DNA of 64,000 nucleotides from Terriglobia bacterium (GCA_020073015.1 JAIQFZ010000006.1:1-64000), one strand, 5' to 3'; shown: positions 27,635-36,830, numbered from the stretch's first letter. Translations and numbers: made by a program. The notes: a model not told the origin generated them from the letters alone.

Positions 27635-28462
27635 ATGTCTCGAAAAACGGTGTTAGTCAGCGGCTTCCTGGCCTTGGCTGTTTCCCTCGCCCTGGGTGCG
27701 GATGCGCCGTCCTCAGTGGCCAAACTGACGGCGGAGCAGGTCATAGAGAAGAACGTTGCGGCGCGGGGTGGGTTGCAGGCGTGGCGGGCGGTGCAGACTC
27801 TCTCCATGAGCGGCAAGATGGATGCCGGTGGGAACGAGAGCCCGACCCGTCCGGTGCAAGGAGTGAAGACCGGAGGTGTGCAGCTGCCCAGGCGTCCGGC
27901 GGAGCAGGCGCAGTTGCCCTTTCGGCTGGAACTGAAGCGCACGCGCAAGTCACGCATGGAACTCGATTTTCGTGGACAGACTGCGGTCCAGGTCTACGAT
28001 GGCACCAACGGCTGGAAGCTGCGTCCGTTCCTGAATCGCCACGAAGTAGAGCCGTTTACGAAGGATGAGATGAAAGCAGTCGCGACGCAATCCGATCTGG
28101 ACGGTCCGCTTGTGGACTACGCCACCAAAGGGACCAAGGTCGAACTGGAAGGCACCGAAAAGGTCGAGGGCAACGATACGTATCGACTGAAGCTGACTTT
28201 CAAGAACGGGCAATCCCAGCGCGTATGGGTGAATGCGAAAACCTTCCTGGAGGCCAAGATCGATGGCACGCCCCGCCGCCTGGATGGCAAGTACCACGCG
28301 GTCGAAGTATATTATCGTGACTACCGAGCAGTGAATGGCTTGATGATGCCCTACGTCATGGAGACGAAAGTGGAGGGAGTCAAGCAGACAGAGAAGATCG
28401 AGGTCGAAAAGATTGCCGTCAACCCGCGAGTGGAGGATTCTCGCTTTGCCAAACTGCAATGA
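27635..28462 (+). CDS. LolA-like outer-membrane lipoprotein-sorting protein, copy 2
   Basis: This 275-aa protein is the paralogue of 5192-6061. It has a signal peptide (ending near LALGADAPS), the VIEKNVAARGGLQAWRAVQT helix, VQVYDGTNGWKLRPFLNRHEVEPF, and a C-terminal VNPRVEDSRFAKLQ. The fold family binds lipids or acylated proteins in the periplasm; the actual cargo is unknown. It has a clear AGGAG ribosome binding site. Unlike copy 1, which is followed by a terminator and pump genes, this copy runs almost directly into an LTxxQ-type gene. Confidence 0.85.
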   Translation: MSRKTVLVSGFLALAVSLALGADAPSSVAKLTAEQVIEKNVAARGGLQAWRAVQTLSMSGKMDAGGNESPTRPVQGVKTGGVQLPRRPAEQAQLPFRLELKRTRKSRMELDFRGQTAVQVYDGTNGWKLRPFLNRHEVEPFTKDEMKAVATQSDLDGPLVDYATKGTKVELEGTEKVEGNDTYRLKLTFKNGQSQRVWVNAKTFLEAKIDGTPRRLDGKYHAVEVYYRDYRAVNGLMMPYVMETKVEGVKQTEKIEVEKIAVNPRVEDSRFAKLQ

Positions 28463-28469
28463 GAGGTTC

Positions 28470-28916
28470 GTGGCGAAGTCGCGGATCTGTTCCGGCAGGG
28501 CAGTCTGGTGTCTGGCTCTGATATTGCCGCTGGGTGCACCACTTGTCGCTCAGGTGGCTGGCGCAGCCAGCCCGGCACCGCAGACGCATCGCTCTCCGAG
28601 GCGTCCAAGTCTGGATGATCGAGTCAAAGTTCTAGCCAAGAACCTGGACCTGACCCAGGCGCAGCAGGCTGCCGTCAAGAAGATCCTGGAGCAACGGCAG
28701 CAAGAGACCCTGCGCATTCGCACGGACTCGTCACTTTCGGGAAGCGCTCGGATGGCACAGTTTCGTGCCCTCCAGGACAATACGGTGGAGCGGATCCGGG
28801 CCGTACTCAACGAGGAGCAGAAGAAGAAATACGATCCCCTCGCGGTGCGGAGAGTGCAGCCAGCGCCGGATCAGCGCAGTGTAGAAGATTGGCTCAAAGC
28901 CACGACTCCGCAATAA
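28470..28916 (+). CDS. LTxxQ/Spy-CpxP-like periplasmic protein
   Basis: This 148-aa protein has a signal peptide (ending near APLVAQVAGA) and a helical domain with LDLTQAQQAAVKKILEQ, matching the LTxxQ repeat of Spy/CpxP-type periplasmic chaperones and heavy-metal sensors (CnrR/ZraP group). A second helical half (IRAVLNEEQKKKYDPL) fits the typical hairpin. A GTG start at 28470 preceded by GAGAGG is chosen because upstream starts would overlap the previous gene and leave the signal peptide internal. It begins seven bases after the LolA-like stop and is likely co-transcribed. A role in envelope stress or metal handling is inferred. Confidence 0.72.
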   Translation: MAKSRICSGRAVWCLALILPLGAPLVAQVAGAASPAPQTHRSPRRPSLDDRVKVLAKNLDLTQAQQAAVKKILEQRQQETLRIRTDSSLSGSARMAQFRALQDNTVERIRAVLNEEQKKKYDPLAVRRVQPAPDQRSVEDWLKATTPQ

Positions 28917-29020
28917 GGAGTTCGCGACGCTGTTGTGGAACCGTCTTGCTCGGTTCGCAGCGTGCCCCCTGAATTCCTATGAGACAGCGAAATCTAATGA
29001 ACTCAGCGAAGGAAAGAAGG

Positions 29021-29662
29021 ATGAAGCTCAAAGCAACCAGTCTCGCGGCAATGTTTTTACTGGGTCTGATTCCCGCGGCAAGCCACGCGCAGGAGTTTTC
29101 CGCTGACGTCGTGTACCTCGCCACCAGCACGCCGGATGCGCCATCCACCGGAACCGCGACCTCACCCCATCCTTCCTCGAAGCTCTACGTAAGTAAGGAC
29201 AAGATGCGTCTGGAGACGCGCGGACTAGCCGGCACTATCATGTTGGTGAATGGAGGGGAGCACACCGCCGTCGCCCTGTTCCCAGCGAAGAAGGCGTACC
29301 AGCCCTTAGGTATTGGTCCCTCGGAGTATTTTCGGGTGGAGAACGCAGACGATGCCTGTGCCGACTGGAAGAAGGCTGCGGGCGAGAAGATTGTCTGCGA
29401 AAAAGTGGGTCATGAGGTGGTGGATGGGCGTCAGGCGGTGAAGTACCAGAACAAGGGTGCCTCAGACGTTGCGACCGCTGCCGTCTGGATCGATGTGGCC
29501 CTCAAATTTGTAGTCAAGTGGGAGGACGCCAGCACCGGCGCCGAACTGCGCAATATCAAGGTAGCACAGCAAGCGGCGGATTTGTTTGCTGTGCCTTCGG
29601 GTTACGAGGTTCTCAAACCCCAGAAGGCGACGTCCAAAGGCTTCTCGCAGCGATCGCGATAA
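29021..29662 (+). CDS. Secreted protein of unknown function (DUF4412-like)
   Basis: This 213-aa protein has a signal peptide (ending near ASHAQEF). The body has alternating short strands: KLYVSKDKMRLETRG, a VNGGEHTAVALFPAKKAYQPL stretch, and VWIDVALKFVVKWED. It reads like the small LolA-like/DUF4412 proteins that bind or sense an envelope component, but the assignment is tentative. The start is set at the ATG preceded by AAGGAAAGAAGG; earlier in-frame ATGs at 28979 and 28997 would put 14 or 8 polar residues before the signal peptide. It may be co-transcribed with the LTxxQ gene, 104 bases upstream. Confidence 0.65.
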   Translation: MKLKATSLAAMFLLGLIPAASHAQEFSADVVYLATSTPDAPSTGTATSPHPSSKLYVSKDKMRLETRGLAGTIMLVNGGEHTAVALFPAKKAYQPLGIGPSEYFRVENADDACADWKKAAGEKIVCEKVGHEVVDGRQAVKYQNKGASDVATAAVWIDVALKFVVKWEDASTGAELRNIKVAQQAADLFAVPSGYEVLKPQKATSKGFSQRSR

Positions 29663-30014
29663 AGCGAGCCGCTATTTCCCAGGGATGTTGGCCTCGGCTC
29701 AGGCTGCACCAAACGATCTGGTTACGCTGCGACCGCAGCCATCGCAGACAGCCTTGCCTTGCTCCGCGGTGTGAATAAAGTCCACAATTGTCCCGCCTCC
29801 TTGACAGCTGAGTTGGAGCATATGACAATATCGCCAGTCGGCAGCGTAAGTTGCTTGTTCTCCGAGATTGGGTAACAACTCCCCCAATTTGCATGACAGA
29901 AGCGGGCAGACAGGGTAGCCGTGCGTGGGTATCCAATGGCTGCCCGGCTTGGAGGTAGGGGTGCGGGGCTTACGTCGCTTCACGAAACGTCCGTCCAACC
30001 TCTCAACTCCGCAC
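29663..30014 (+). promoter_or_regulatory. Intergenic region with sigma-70 promoter for the first two-component operon
   Basis: TTGACA (29801-29806) and GACAAT (29824-29829) are separated by exactly 17 bases, giving a start point near 29836 and a leader of roughly 180 bases before the kinase ATG. Nothing else was recognised in this 352-bp stretch. Confidence 0.6.
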
Positions 30015-31955
30015 ATGCGTGAGCTTCGGCTCAAACGATCATTTCCGTTTTGGCCGCTTGTTCTGTCGGGTATGGTGGTCTTGCTGACCATCGTTGCAGT
30101 TCTCCAATACCGCTGGACGTCTGAGGTCAGCGCTGCCACCGAAGTCCGCATTGGGACCGAACTCGAGTCGCTCATGGTGAAGTGGCAACTCGATCTTTAC
30201 GGCGAGTTCTCAGCCATCTGTGTTGCGATGCAGGTCGGTCCAGATTCAGGCGCACGCGACACTTGGAACGATTATCTCCAGCGCTATGTGGAATGGAGCG
30301 GTAGTACGCTGAATCGCGATTCGCTGGCGAACACCTACAAGAATCCAGATTTGGTCCAGAATATCTACATCTGGGAAACCAGCCAGAAAGCGAAACCCCG
30401 GTTGTTGCGTCTGAACGCTGACCAGAAGAGAATTGACCCTTCCAGCGCACCCCCGAATCTCGATACTTTATTGACTCGCTTGCAGGCGAACTCGGCTAAC
30501 CTTTCCCTCGCCTTGCGCGCGTGGGAATCACCCGCTCCACCCTCCGAGCAGCGCTTCCGAGGTAACCACACCGCGAGCGCAGATTCGCTGCGAAGCAACA
30601 CAACCATGGGGTGGCAGTTCGATGACAGCATCCCTGCCATCGTTCACCCTATCGTTCGGCACAGCGATGCCAAGCCCTCAAGCAGCCGGAATCCTGTTGA
30701 TTGGATCGTGGTCGTTCTTGATCTCAATACAATCCAGAAACGAATCCTGCCCGAACTTGCAAAACGATATTTCGGTGGTCGGGACGGACTTGATTACAAG
30801 GTGGCTGTTATCGATACTGGACCCACGCCTCGCATGATTTATTCTTCGGTACCTGGATTTGGGGTCCGGGATATCGGCGCCTTCGATTCAACGATGAATA
30901 TATTTGGTCCCCCGCCAGAAAGTGTGGAGGGTAACTTCTGGCAAACAGTCAAGAATAGCCAGTCTTTACGAAGCGAGGAATGGCACAGTTTTTCAGGGCC
31001 GGTTTGGTTTCCCACAATCGAATTCGATTCTCGCCAGGATCCGTGGGTGCTAGTTCTGCAACATCGCAGCGGCCCACTCCAAGCCGTGGTGGACAGAGTG
31101 CGGCAAAGAAACTTGACAATCAGTGCTCTTGTGCTCGTGTTGCTCGCCGTGAATATGGGTTTTGTCACCGTCGCCGGTTTTCGAGCACAGAAGTTCGCCA
31201 AACTTCAGATGGATTTCGTGGCCTCCATCTCGCACGAGTTGCGCACCCCATTGACTGCTATTTTTTCCGCGGGCGAAAATATCAGAGACGGTTTTGTAAG
31301 CGGACAATCGAGTCTGAGGCACTATGGTTCGCTTGTTATCGGCCAGGCGCGCCAGCTCATGGACCTCGTTGATCGCATTCTACTTTTTGCGTCGATACGC
31401 AGCGGCGAGAACCGGTACGTATGGCGCCCGCTTCAGGTCTCCGAAATCCTGGAACGCGTTCGCAAGACCACGGCGGCGATTGTTGAGGAAGCTGCCTATA
31501 CTGTCGAGGAGCAGGTGGAGCCTAACCTGCCGTGCGTTCTCGGCGATCTGTTCGCCGTCTGTGGCTGCTTGGAGAATCTGATTACAAACGCTCTTAAGTA
31601 CAGCGAGACAGATCGCCGCATTCGTATTTCCGCCACCCTTCATGAAATCGACAGGCATGGGAAGGAAATCTGGATCAGCGTAGAAGACCACGGAATCGGC
31701 ATCAGTAGTTCCGAGCTGCCGCATATCTTCGAGCCGTTTTACCGCAGCCCCAAGGTAGCTGCCGCCCAGATCCATGGGACGGGGTTGGGACTGTCTCTGG
31801 CAAAGCATCTTGCGGAGGCGATGGGAGGAAGACTTTCGGTGGCCAGCGAAGTTGGAGTGGGAAGCGTGTTTACATTACACCTACCCGCCGCCCAAGCACA
31901 GGAAAGCGAACTCTCTGCCGTGAGTTCAACAAGCGATGAGGTGATGCGAAAATGA
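30015..31955 (+). CDS. Sensor histidine kinase
   Basis: This 646-aa membrane kinase has an N-terminal transmembrane helix, a large periplasmic sensor (about 45-365) with no recognised domain, a second transmembrane helix (LVLVLLAVNMGFVTVAGF) and then a complete kinase core. The phosphoacceptor is H407 in SISHELRTPLTAI. The ATP-binding domain shows the N box (LENLITNALKYS), G1 (VEDHGIGISS), F box (FEPFYR) and G2 (GTGLGLSLAKHL). The ATG at 30015 is preferred; an in-frame start at 29925 would add 30 residues. It overlaps the regulator gene by four bases (ATGA). Confidence 0.88.
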   Translation: MRELRLKRSFPFWPLVLSGMVVLLTIVAVLQYRWTSEVSAATEVRIGTELESLMVKWQLDLYGEFSAICVAMQVGPDSGARDTWNDYLQRYVEWSGSTLNRDSLANTYKNPDLVQNIYIWETSQKAKPRLLRLNADQKRIDPSSAPPNLDTLLTRLQANSANLSLALRAWESPAPPSEQRFRGNHTASADSLRSNTTMGWQFDDSIPAIVHPIVRHSDAKPSSSRNPVDWIVVVLDLNTIQKRILPELAKRYFGGRDGLDYKVAVIDTGPTPRMIYSSVPGFGVRDIGAFDSTMNIFGPPPESVEGNFWQTVKNSQSLRSEEWHSFSGPVWFPTIEFDSRQDPWVLVLQHRSGPLQAVVDRVRQRNLTISALVLVLLAVNMGFVTVAGFRAQKFAKLQMDFVASISHELRTPLTAIFSAGENIRDGFVSGQSSLRHYGSLVIGQARQLMDLVDRILLFASIRSGENRYVWRPLQVSEILERVRKTTAAIVEEAAYTVEEQVEPNLPCVLGDLFAVCGCLENLITNALKYSETDRRIRISATLHEIDRHGKEIWISVEDHGIGISSSELPHIFEPFYRSPKVAAAQIHGTGLGLSLAKHLAEAMGGRLSVASEVGVGSVFTLHLPAAQAQESELSAVSSTSDEVMRK

Positions 31956-32644
31956 ATGAGAGCATTCTGCTGGTCGAGGATGAACAGGCACTAAGGACCA
32001 CCCTGGGCGACCGTCTGCGTGGCGAGGGATATATCGTTGACACCGCAGCCGACGGACAAGAGGGGTTCGACAAGGCGTCCAACCTGCCCTACGACCTGAT
32101 TATTCTCGACCTCATGTTGCCGCGTCGCAGCGGACTGGATGTCTGCCGGGATATTCGACAGGCAGGCATGGCCACTCCGATTCTGATCCTCACGGTTCGG
32201 AACGAGACGGTTGATAAAGTGGTGGGTCTCAAGATGGGCGCCGACGACTACGTAACGAAACCATTCGAGGCCGCCGAACTCATGGCTCGCATCGAGGTTC
32301 TATTGCGACGCGTACCCATCCATGCGGGACAAGGTCTTTACGAATTCGGTTCGATCCGTGTCGACGTCCGGCGAGCGGAGGTGACTCGAGAGGGAAAGCC
32401 TGTTTACCTGACGGCTAAAGAATTTCAGCTTCTTCGTTATTTCATGGAACGCGTAGGAAGCACTGTCCCTCGAGACGAACTGTTGCGGTCGGTGTGGGGC
32501 TATGACACCGACACGTTCACCCGTACCGTCGATACGCACGTGGGCAGTCTCCGGCAAAAGTTGGAGGAAAACCCCAAGCGACCTGAGCTTATCCTTACCG
32601 TCTCCGGAGTCGGCTACAAGTTCGTGGGCCTAAATGGCAAGTAA
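31952..32644 (+). CDS. OmpR-family response regulator
   Basis: This 230-aa protein has a receiver domain (ILLVEDE, phosphorylation site D53 in LILDLMLPRRSG, TVRNE, K in YVTKPF) followed by an OmpR/PhoB winged-helix DNA-binding domain ending with VGSLRQKLEENP and VSGVGYKFV. It is translationally coupled to the kinase by an ATGA overlap, so the two form a cognate pair. Targets are not visible; the neighbouring secreted-protein cluster upstream is a candidate only by position. Confidence 0.92.
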   Translation: MNESILLVEDEQALRTTLGDRLRGEGYIVDTAADGQEGFDKASNLPYDLIILDLMLPRRSGLDVCRDIRQAGMATPILILTVRNETVDKVVGLKMGADDYVTKPFEAAELMARIEVLLRRVPIHAGQGLYEFGSIRVDVRRAEVTREGKPVYLTAKEFQLLRYFMERVGSTVPRDELLRSVWGYDTDTFTRTVDTHVGSLRQKLEENPKRPELILTVSGVGYKFVGLNGK

Positions 32645-32829
32645 CCGGTCGCCGAATGGGGGCTAGTTGAGTGCGCGCGCCTTCCCCTATGAGTCCCGGT
32701 AGATCCTGTGCCTTCTGATTGCATGGAGGAATTCCTGCCTCTTTCAGACTCAAGCGAAATCGGAACGAAGCGAGCCAGTCGTGTGTTATCAACCAGCGTA
32801 GAGCACACCGATGGCACTTCCTGAGATTC

Positions 32830-34338
32830 TTACGGAGGCGTAATCAGGCGCACCGGTACGGGAGAGGCACCGTTGCCAAGAATGGGCGGTAGGGGAGCGC
32901 CGTTGCCGCAACCGACGACGTTGATGACGGTGGTCTTGATACGGCCGGAGTTGGGCGCTGTATCCGACACGCCGACACCGTCGGAGTTCAGAAGGAGTTG
33001 AACGAAGCCAATCACGGTGACCGGGCTGGTTGGAGCCGGATCGCCGCTGTCCGCGTCGTAGATGGGTACTGTGACCAGGGAATCGCTGACGATTACATTG
33101 TTGCCAACTGCCCCAGGCACCGGGTTGTTGTTGCCGCCTAGAAATTCAAAGGGCTCACCGGGTGTGACGGCGGGACTGAGCGAGTCAGCGTCGCCCGCCA
33201 CGTTGGCCGCCGTATGGGTCAGGCAGTTCACCGCATCGGCAGTTTGACTATTACGGCCGAAGTGACTGCTGGTGTCCAAATTGATCGGTGTGCCACCGTT
33301 TGCCGTTGTGCCGCAAGTGATCGGGGCCGGTACGCAACCCGCAATGTCCAGTTGATACGCATTGACCAAAGTCGCAGCGCAAGCGGGAAGCGCTACAGGA
33401 GATGGAAAACTGGCCGGGTCTGCGGGATAGTATCGCCACCCGATCGGGGTCGCGTTGGTGGACCAATTGGGCTGACAGTTTCCGCCGCAGCGGGCGTACA
33501 AACGGGTCCCTCCGAGATCCCTGCCCACCAGGCTCGTGTCCAGGATCGCACCGGTCGCGGCATCGATGATCTTATTGTTAACGCCGCCAGGAGGACTGAT
33601 GTTCGGCAAGACCCAAGGTTTTACGCAGGTGGGGGCAACGGGTGTCACTGCAGCACCCAGCGGCAGAGCGCTTGCACCGGAGGGATTGTAGGCTTCAGCC
33701 GCGGCGGAGGCCTGGACGCCGACTGTCGTGGTGCCCCAGATGCGAGCAAAAAACGTGGGTAGATCAGTTCTGGTCACCTGCACCGTCACGTGAGGGTTTG
33801 TGGCAAAAAGGGCTGCGCTGACGCTTCCATCGTTAAAGGTAACGTTGACTTCGGTAGCTGCATTTAGAAGTCTTCCTCCAACCTCATTCTGCGCGGCCAC
33901 TTGTTTGGCGATGGCCCCGGCGAGGATCTTTGTAGCGGACACCAGATTGGCGTGATTCGGGTCGGTCACCGGGTTCGAGGTCATCCCGGAATTTGCCAGC
34001 ACGCGGGCGGCGGCCAGCGCGGCTGCGTCGGCGGCCAACTGCGCTTCGCTGCGGGCGGTGTAAAAGGTGACCACATCAATCGAGAGCGCGGCCATAGCTC
34101 CGACGACAAACAGGAGGACGACGGCGACCAGGAGAATGACGACGCCGCGCTGGCGGTTGGGTGCGGGAGGGACGGCGGAAGACATCCCGAGTTGAGGTCG
34201 AACGTCCGTGGCCACCGAGGGACTCGTGTCGTTTGCTAAAGCGGACTCGGTTTGTTCGGTGACTGCCGTACCGGCACTGCCGTGCCGGCCTTTCTTCTGT
34301 CGTTGCTGCTCGGCGGGGTCGTTTCTGGTTGGGTGCAC
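32830..34338 (-). CDS. TadG-like pilus assembly/surface protein
   Basis: This 502-aa protein has a single transmembrane helix (VVILLVAVVLLFVVGAMAALSIDVV) near residue 65-90, directly followed by the Ala-rich AQLAADAAALAAARVLA segment typical of TadE/TadG-family proteins of the Flp/Tad pilus. The remaining extracellular part is rich in Thr, Asn and Pro and has several cysteines. About 60 residues of polar sequence precede the helix, so an internal Met (such as in LGMSSAVPP) could be the true start. It is the last gene of a four-gene minus-strand cluster. Confidence 0.78.
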   Translation of the reverse strand: MHPTRNDPAEQQRQKKGRHGSAGTAVTEQTESALANDTSPSVATDVRPQLGMSSAVPPAPNRQRGVVILLVAVVLLFVVGAMAALSIDVVTFYTARSEAQLAADAAALAAARVLANSGMTSNPVTDPNHANLVSATKILAGAIAKQVAAQNEVGGRLLNAATEVNVTFNDGSVSAALFATNPHVTVQVTRTDLPTFFARIWGTTTVGVQASAAAEAYNPSGASALPLGAAVTPVAPTCVKPWVLPNISPPGGVNNKIIDAATGAILDTSLVGRDLGGTRLYARCGGNCQPNWSTNATPIGWRYYPADPASFPSPVALPACAATLVNAYQLDIAGCVPAPITCGTTANGGTPINLDTSSHFGRNSQTADAVNCLTHTAANVAGDADSLSPAVTPGEPFEFLGGNNNPVPGAVGNNVIVSDSLVTVPIYDADSGDPAPTSPVTVIGFVQLLLNSDGVGVSDTAPNSGRIKTTVINVVGCGNGAPLPPILGNGASPVPVRLITPP

Positions 34339-34345
34339 ATTTTCC

Positions 34346-34903
34346 TCACATCTGATTATGGACGCCGGCGGTTTCGCTGAGAGGCGTCGTCGCGCTGTAT
34401 GAGGTCGAGCCTGGAAACAGCAACTGAATAGCGCTGCTGAAGTGCCAGTGGTACGGGTATGTCACTTTCACCTGGGTGCCGACAACAGACGTGGTAACGC
34501 CTGGCGCGCTGGGTGGTACCCATGCGCGATTGATGTCGATGATGAGATTGTCGGAGCCGCATGAAATCTTGTACTCCCAGAGCAGCGGACCGCGTTGAGT
34601 GGGCGCGCCTACTGCGGCACAAGTGCTTTGGGGCACCACGGCGTCGGCGACGAGCGAATTGAAAATCACGGTCGCCACAGCGCGAAGGTTGGCCGTTTCG
34701 ACATCGCTGGTGGGCTGGGCACCCGCTAAAATGGCCCCTTCCTGGGCGGCGTGCTCGATCTTTTGCTTCTGATTGAAGGCGCCGCTGAAGTCGTAGATGC
34801 CGACGATGAAGACCACGAGCAGGGGCAGGGAGATGGCGAGCTCCAGGAGGGCCGAGCCCTCGGTCGCGCGCAAAAACCGGGAGAGACTGGTCAGGCGGTT
34901 CAT
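34346..34903 (-). CDS. TadE-like pseudopilin
   Basis: This 185-aa protein starts with a short basic leader and the processing-like EGSALLELAISLPLLVVFIVGIYDF helix, where E at +5 of the mature part is typical of TadE/pseudopilins. AQEGAILAGA follows, then a globular domain with paired cysteines. The start at 34903 is supported by the TGATG stop-start overlap with the upstream TadE-like gene. Longer upstream starts would be buried in that gene. Confidence 0.82.
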   Translation of the reverse strand: MNRLTSLSRFLRATEGSALLELAISLPLLVVFIVGIYDFSGAFNQKQKIEHAAQEGAILAGAQPTSDVETANLRAVATVIFNSLVADAVVPQSTCAAVGAPTQRGPLLWEYKISCGSDNLIIDINRAWVPPSAPGVTTSVVGTQVKVTYPYHWHFSSAIQLLFPGSTSYSATTPLSETAGVHNQM

Positions 34904-35457
34904 CAATTCTCCATCCGAGTCTGCGCTCTCGCCGTCAGCGTGATGGTCTGCATGTTGAGGGATGTGAAAGGCAGATAAAACTGGAACGGATATTGAAAGC
35001 TCACGACCGCGCCACACTGGTCAGGCGGGGTCGAACTGGCCGGAGGATTGAGAAGCGCCGAACGGCAGACAGTGACGTTGTGTGCAGTGGTCGTGCAACT
35101 GCCGGGGGATACGCCGAGTGGCAACTGATCCGGAACCGTACAAAGAGGCGGGTTTGGGTTGGAATTGATCGGAATTAGAGTGGGGTCGAGGCGTGATGTT
35201 TGGATGAAAGTGGAAATGACAGTGTCGACCTGTAGAGCGACCTGGGCATCGGTGAGGGGGGTGCAGGTGGCGCAGGTCGGGCGCGCTGCGGCGATGGCTC
35301 CTTGTTGTGCGGCCTGAGTAATGGTGGAGTAGATGTTGAAGGCGCGGCCAAACCAGACAATCCCCAGCAGGAACATAAAGACGATCGGTAGAACGACGGC
35401 CACTTCGGCGATCTCAGCGCCGGATTCGTCTCCGAGTCTAAGTTTCAGGGTTGGCAT
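34903..35457 (-). CDS. TadE-like pseudopilin
   Basis: This 184-aa protein has a DESGAEIAEVAVVLPIVFMFLLGIVWFGRAF N-terminal helix (segments seen at about residues 8-40), the hallmark of TadE minor pilins, then QAAQQGAIAAARP and a Cys-rich extracellular domain. The start at 35457 is the ATG closest to the pilin-like helix; a start at 35496 would overlap the prepilin peptidase gene. It lies between the peptidase gene and the second TadE-like gene in one operon. Confidence 0.8.
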   Translation of the reverse strand: MPTLKLRLGDESGAEIAEVAVVLPIVFMFLLGIVWFGRAFNIYSTITQAAQQGAIAAARPTCATCTPLTDAQVALQVDTVISTFIQTSRLDPTLIPINSNPNPPLCTVPDQLPLGVSPGSCTTTAHNVTVCRSALLNPPASSTPPDQCGAVVSFQYPFQFYLPFTSLNMQTITLTARAQTRMEN

Positions 35458-35464
35458 AGTCTTG

Positions 35465-36001
35465 CTAAAATTTCCTGATCGCTCTTCCAATGCCATATAG
35501 CACTACCGTAGCCGCCATGGCCACACCGAACGGAATCTTGGCCGACTGCGGGTTGTCGAGCGACACTTCCAACCCTGGCATCCGCAGACTGAAGAAAGCT
35601 GCCAGCATGTGCGCCATGTTCCGCCACGTCTGCTGCCAGCGTCCCGTCCAGATCACCACGGCCAGGGCCATGACTCCCGCCAACAGAATCGTTCCCACCA
35701 ATACTGCCAGCAGTTGCCGCGGGCCCAGACACGCTCCCAGTGCACCCGCCAGTTTCCAATCTCCCGCACCCAGGCTGCGGAGAAGCACGAAGGGCAGCAG
35801 CAGCCCGAGCCCGAGCAGCGTTCCCAGCAGCGCCGCCTGCAGTCCCGGCCATCCCGTCAAAATCCCGTTGACCACGATGCCCGCGACCAAGCCTGAAACG
35901 GTCAGCCAGTTCGGAATCCGCCGGTAGCGCCAGTCCAGCACTCCTGCGCAGAGGGCCACCAGGATCGCCGGAATCCAGGGGCCTGATTGGAGCATGTTCA
36001 A
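35465..36001 (-). CDS. Prepilin peptidase, CpaA/TadV type (A24 family)
   Basis: This 178-aa polytopic membrane aspartic protease carries the two catalytic aspartates: D23 in LDWRYRRIPNW and D81 in the GAGDWKL motif. It lacks the methyltransferase domain of large prepilin peptidases, as expected for the TadV/CpaA subtype that processes Flp pilins and TadE/TadF. It is the first gene of the minus-strand Tad cluster and its own substrates (the two TadE-like proteins) follow immediately. The ATPase, secretin and Flp pilin genes of a full tad locus are not in the window. Confidence 0.88.
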   Translation of the reverse strand: MNMLQSGPWIPAILVALCAGVLDWRYRRIPNWLTVSGLVAGIVVNGILTGWPGLQAALLGTLLGLGLLLPFVLLRSLGAGDWKLAGALGACLGPRQLLAVLVGTILLAGVMALAVVIWTGRWQQTWRNMAHMLAAFFSLRMPGLEVSLDNPQSAKIPFGVAMAATVVLYGIGRAIRKF

Positions 36002-36104
36002 TGCTGGCAGACAAAGGCCTCCCGGGCTTCCCTGACAGTACTTTAGGGCTTTCCGGGGCGGTACTCAAGAGGCATTTCGGGCGTTGATCCGGTGCCATCC
36101 AGGG

Positions 36105-36749
36105 CTATTTCGTTGCGTCTGGGGTGGGTGAGCGCAGACCTTCGAACGCGGGGTTGGTCTCCAGGTGCTTCGGGAAAGCCTTCTCGTACGATGCCAAGCC
36201 GGGGCAGAGGGCGTGATGCACCTTGGAGAAGCCAAATAGATGCATTTCCTGCATTGCTTCGTCCGCGGTCCAGCCCTGTGCTGCCATGCGATAGGCAGCG
36301 ACCATCATCCCGGTACGATCTTCCCCCAGCCGGCAGTGCACAAATACTTTCTTGTTGGGATTTTCCTGGAACACCTTCAAGAATCTTACGAAGACATCGT
36401 CGTTCGGGGACGGACAATGCCACGGAATCGCAACATATTGCATTCCAAGTTTGCCAACCTCTTTTCCTTCGCTGCTAGTCCGGTTGCCACGTCCGTCCAC
36501 GATAATCTCGATCCCCATCTTCGCCAGTGCTTCGAACCCTTCATGGGTTGGCTGCGCCCCGCGAAAAAGGATGGGCGTTACTTCGCCGAAATTGCCGATA
36601 CCCTTGAGTTTCCGCTTCAGGCCGAACGGACGTGCGGGCTGAGAGGCGAGGCTGGCGCTTTGTTGCTGCGGCTCCTGGCCGGTACACATCGTGATCGCCA
36701 ACAGCAGAGCGGTGGCGAGAACTCGGAGGCTGCGAAAGGCTCGGGCCAT
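36105..36749 (-). CDS. Secreted dual-specificity/tyrosine protein phosphatase
   Basis: This 214-aa protein has an N-terminal hydrophobic export segment (about 8-22) and a dual-specificity phosphatase fold. The P-loop is HCRLGEDRTG with catalytic C139 and R145, and a candidate general acid lies in the SPNDD loop near residue 117. The beginning matches the bacterial DSP pattern (NFGEVTPILFRGAQPT). Export to the periplasm is unusual and implies a phosphoprotein, phosphoinositide or polyphosphate-type substrate outside the cytoplasm. It is transcribed alone, away from the Tad cluster by about 100 bases. Confidence 0.85.
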   Translation of the reverse strand: MARAFRSLRVLATALLLAITMCTGQEPQQQSASLASQPARPFGLKRKLKGIGNFGEVTPILFRGAQPTHEGFEALAKMGIEIIVDGRGNRTSSEGKEVGKLGMQYVAIPWHCPSPNDDVFVRFLKVFQENPNKKVFVHCRLGEDRTGMMVAAYRMAAQGWTADEAMQEMHLFGFSKVHHALCPGLASYEKAFPKHLETNPAFEGLRSPTPDATK

Positions 36750-36810
36750 AGAGAAGAGATACCCGTATCTTACCGTACGAAAACTCCGGTTTTTTCCGGA
36801 TCAAACGAAA

Positions 36811-36830
36811 AGGCCCGGTCGCCCGGGCCT
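36811..36830 (-). terminator. Rho-independent terminator of the CtpA-like gene
   Basis: An 8-bp stem (AGGCCCGG / CCGGGCCT) with a 4-base loop reads, on the minus strand, into TTTTCGTTT. It lies 26 bases beyond the protease stop codon. Confidence 0.8.
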
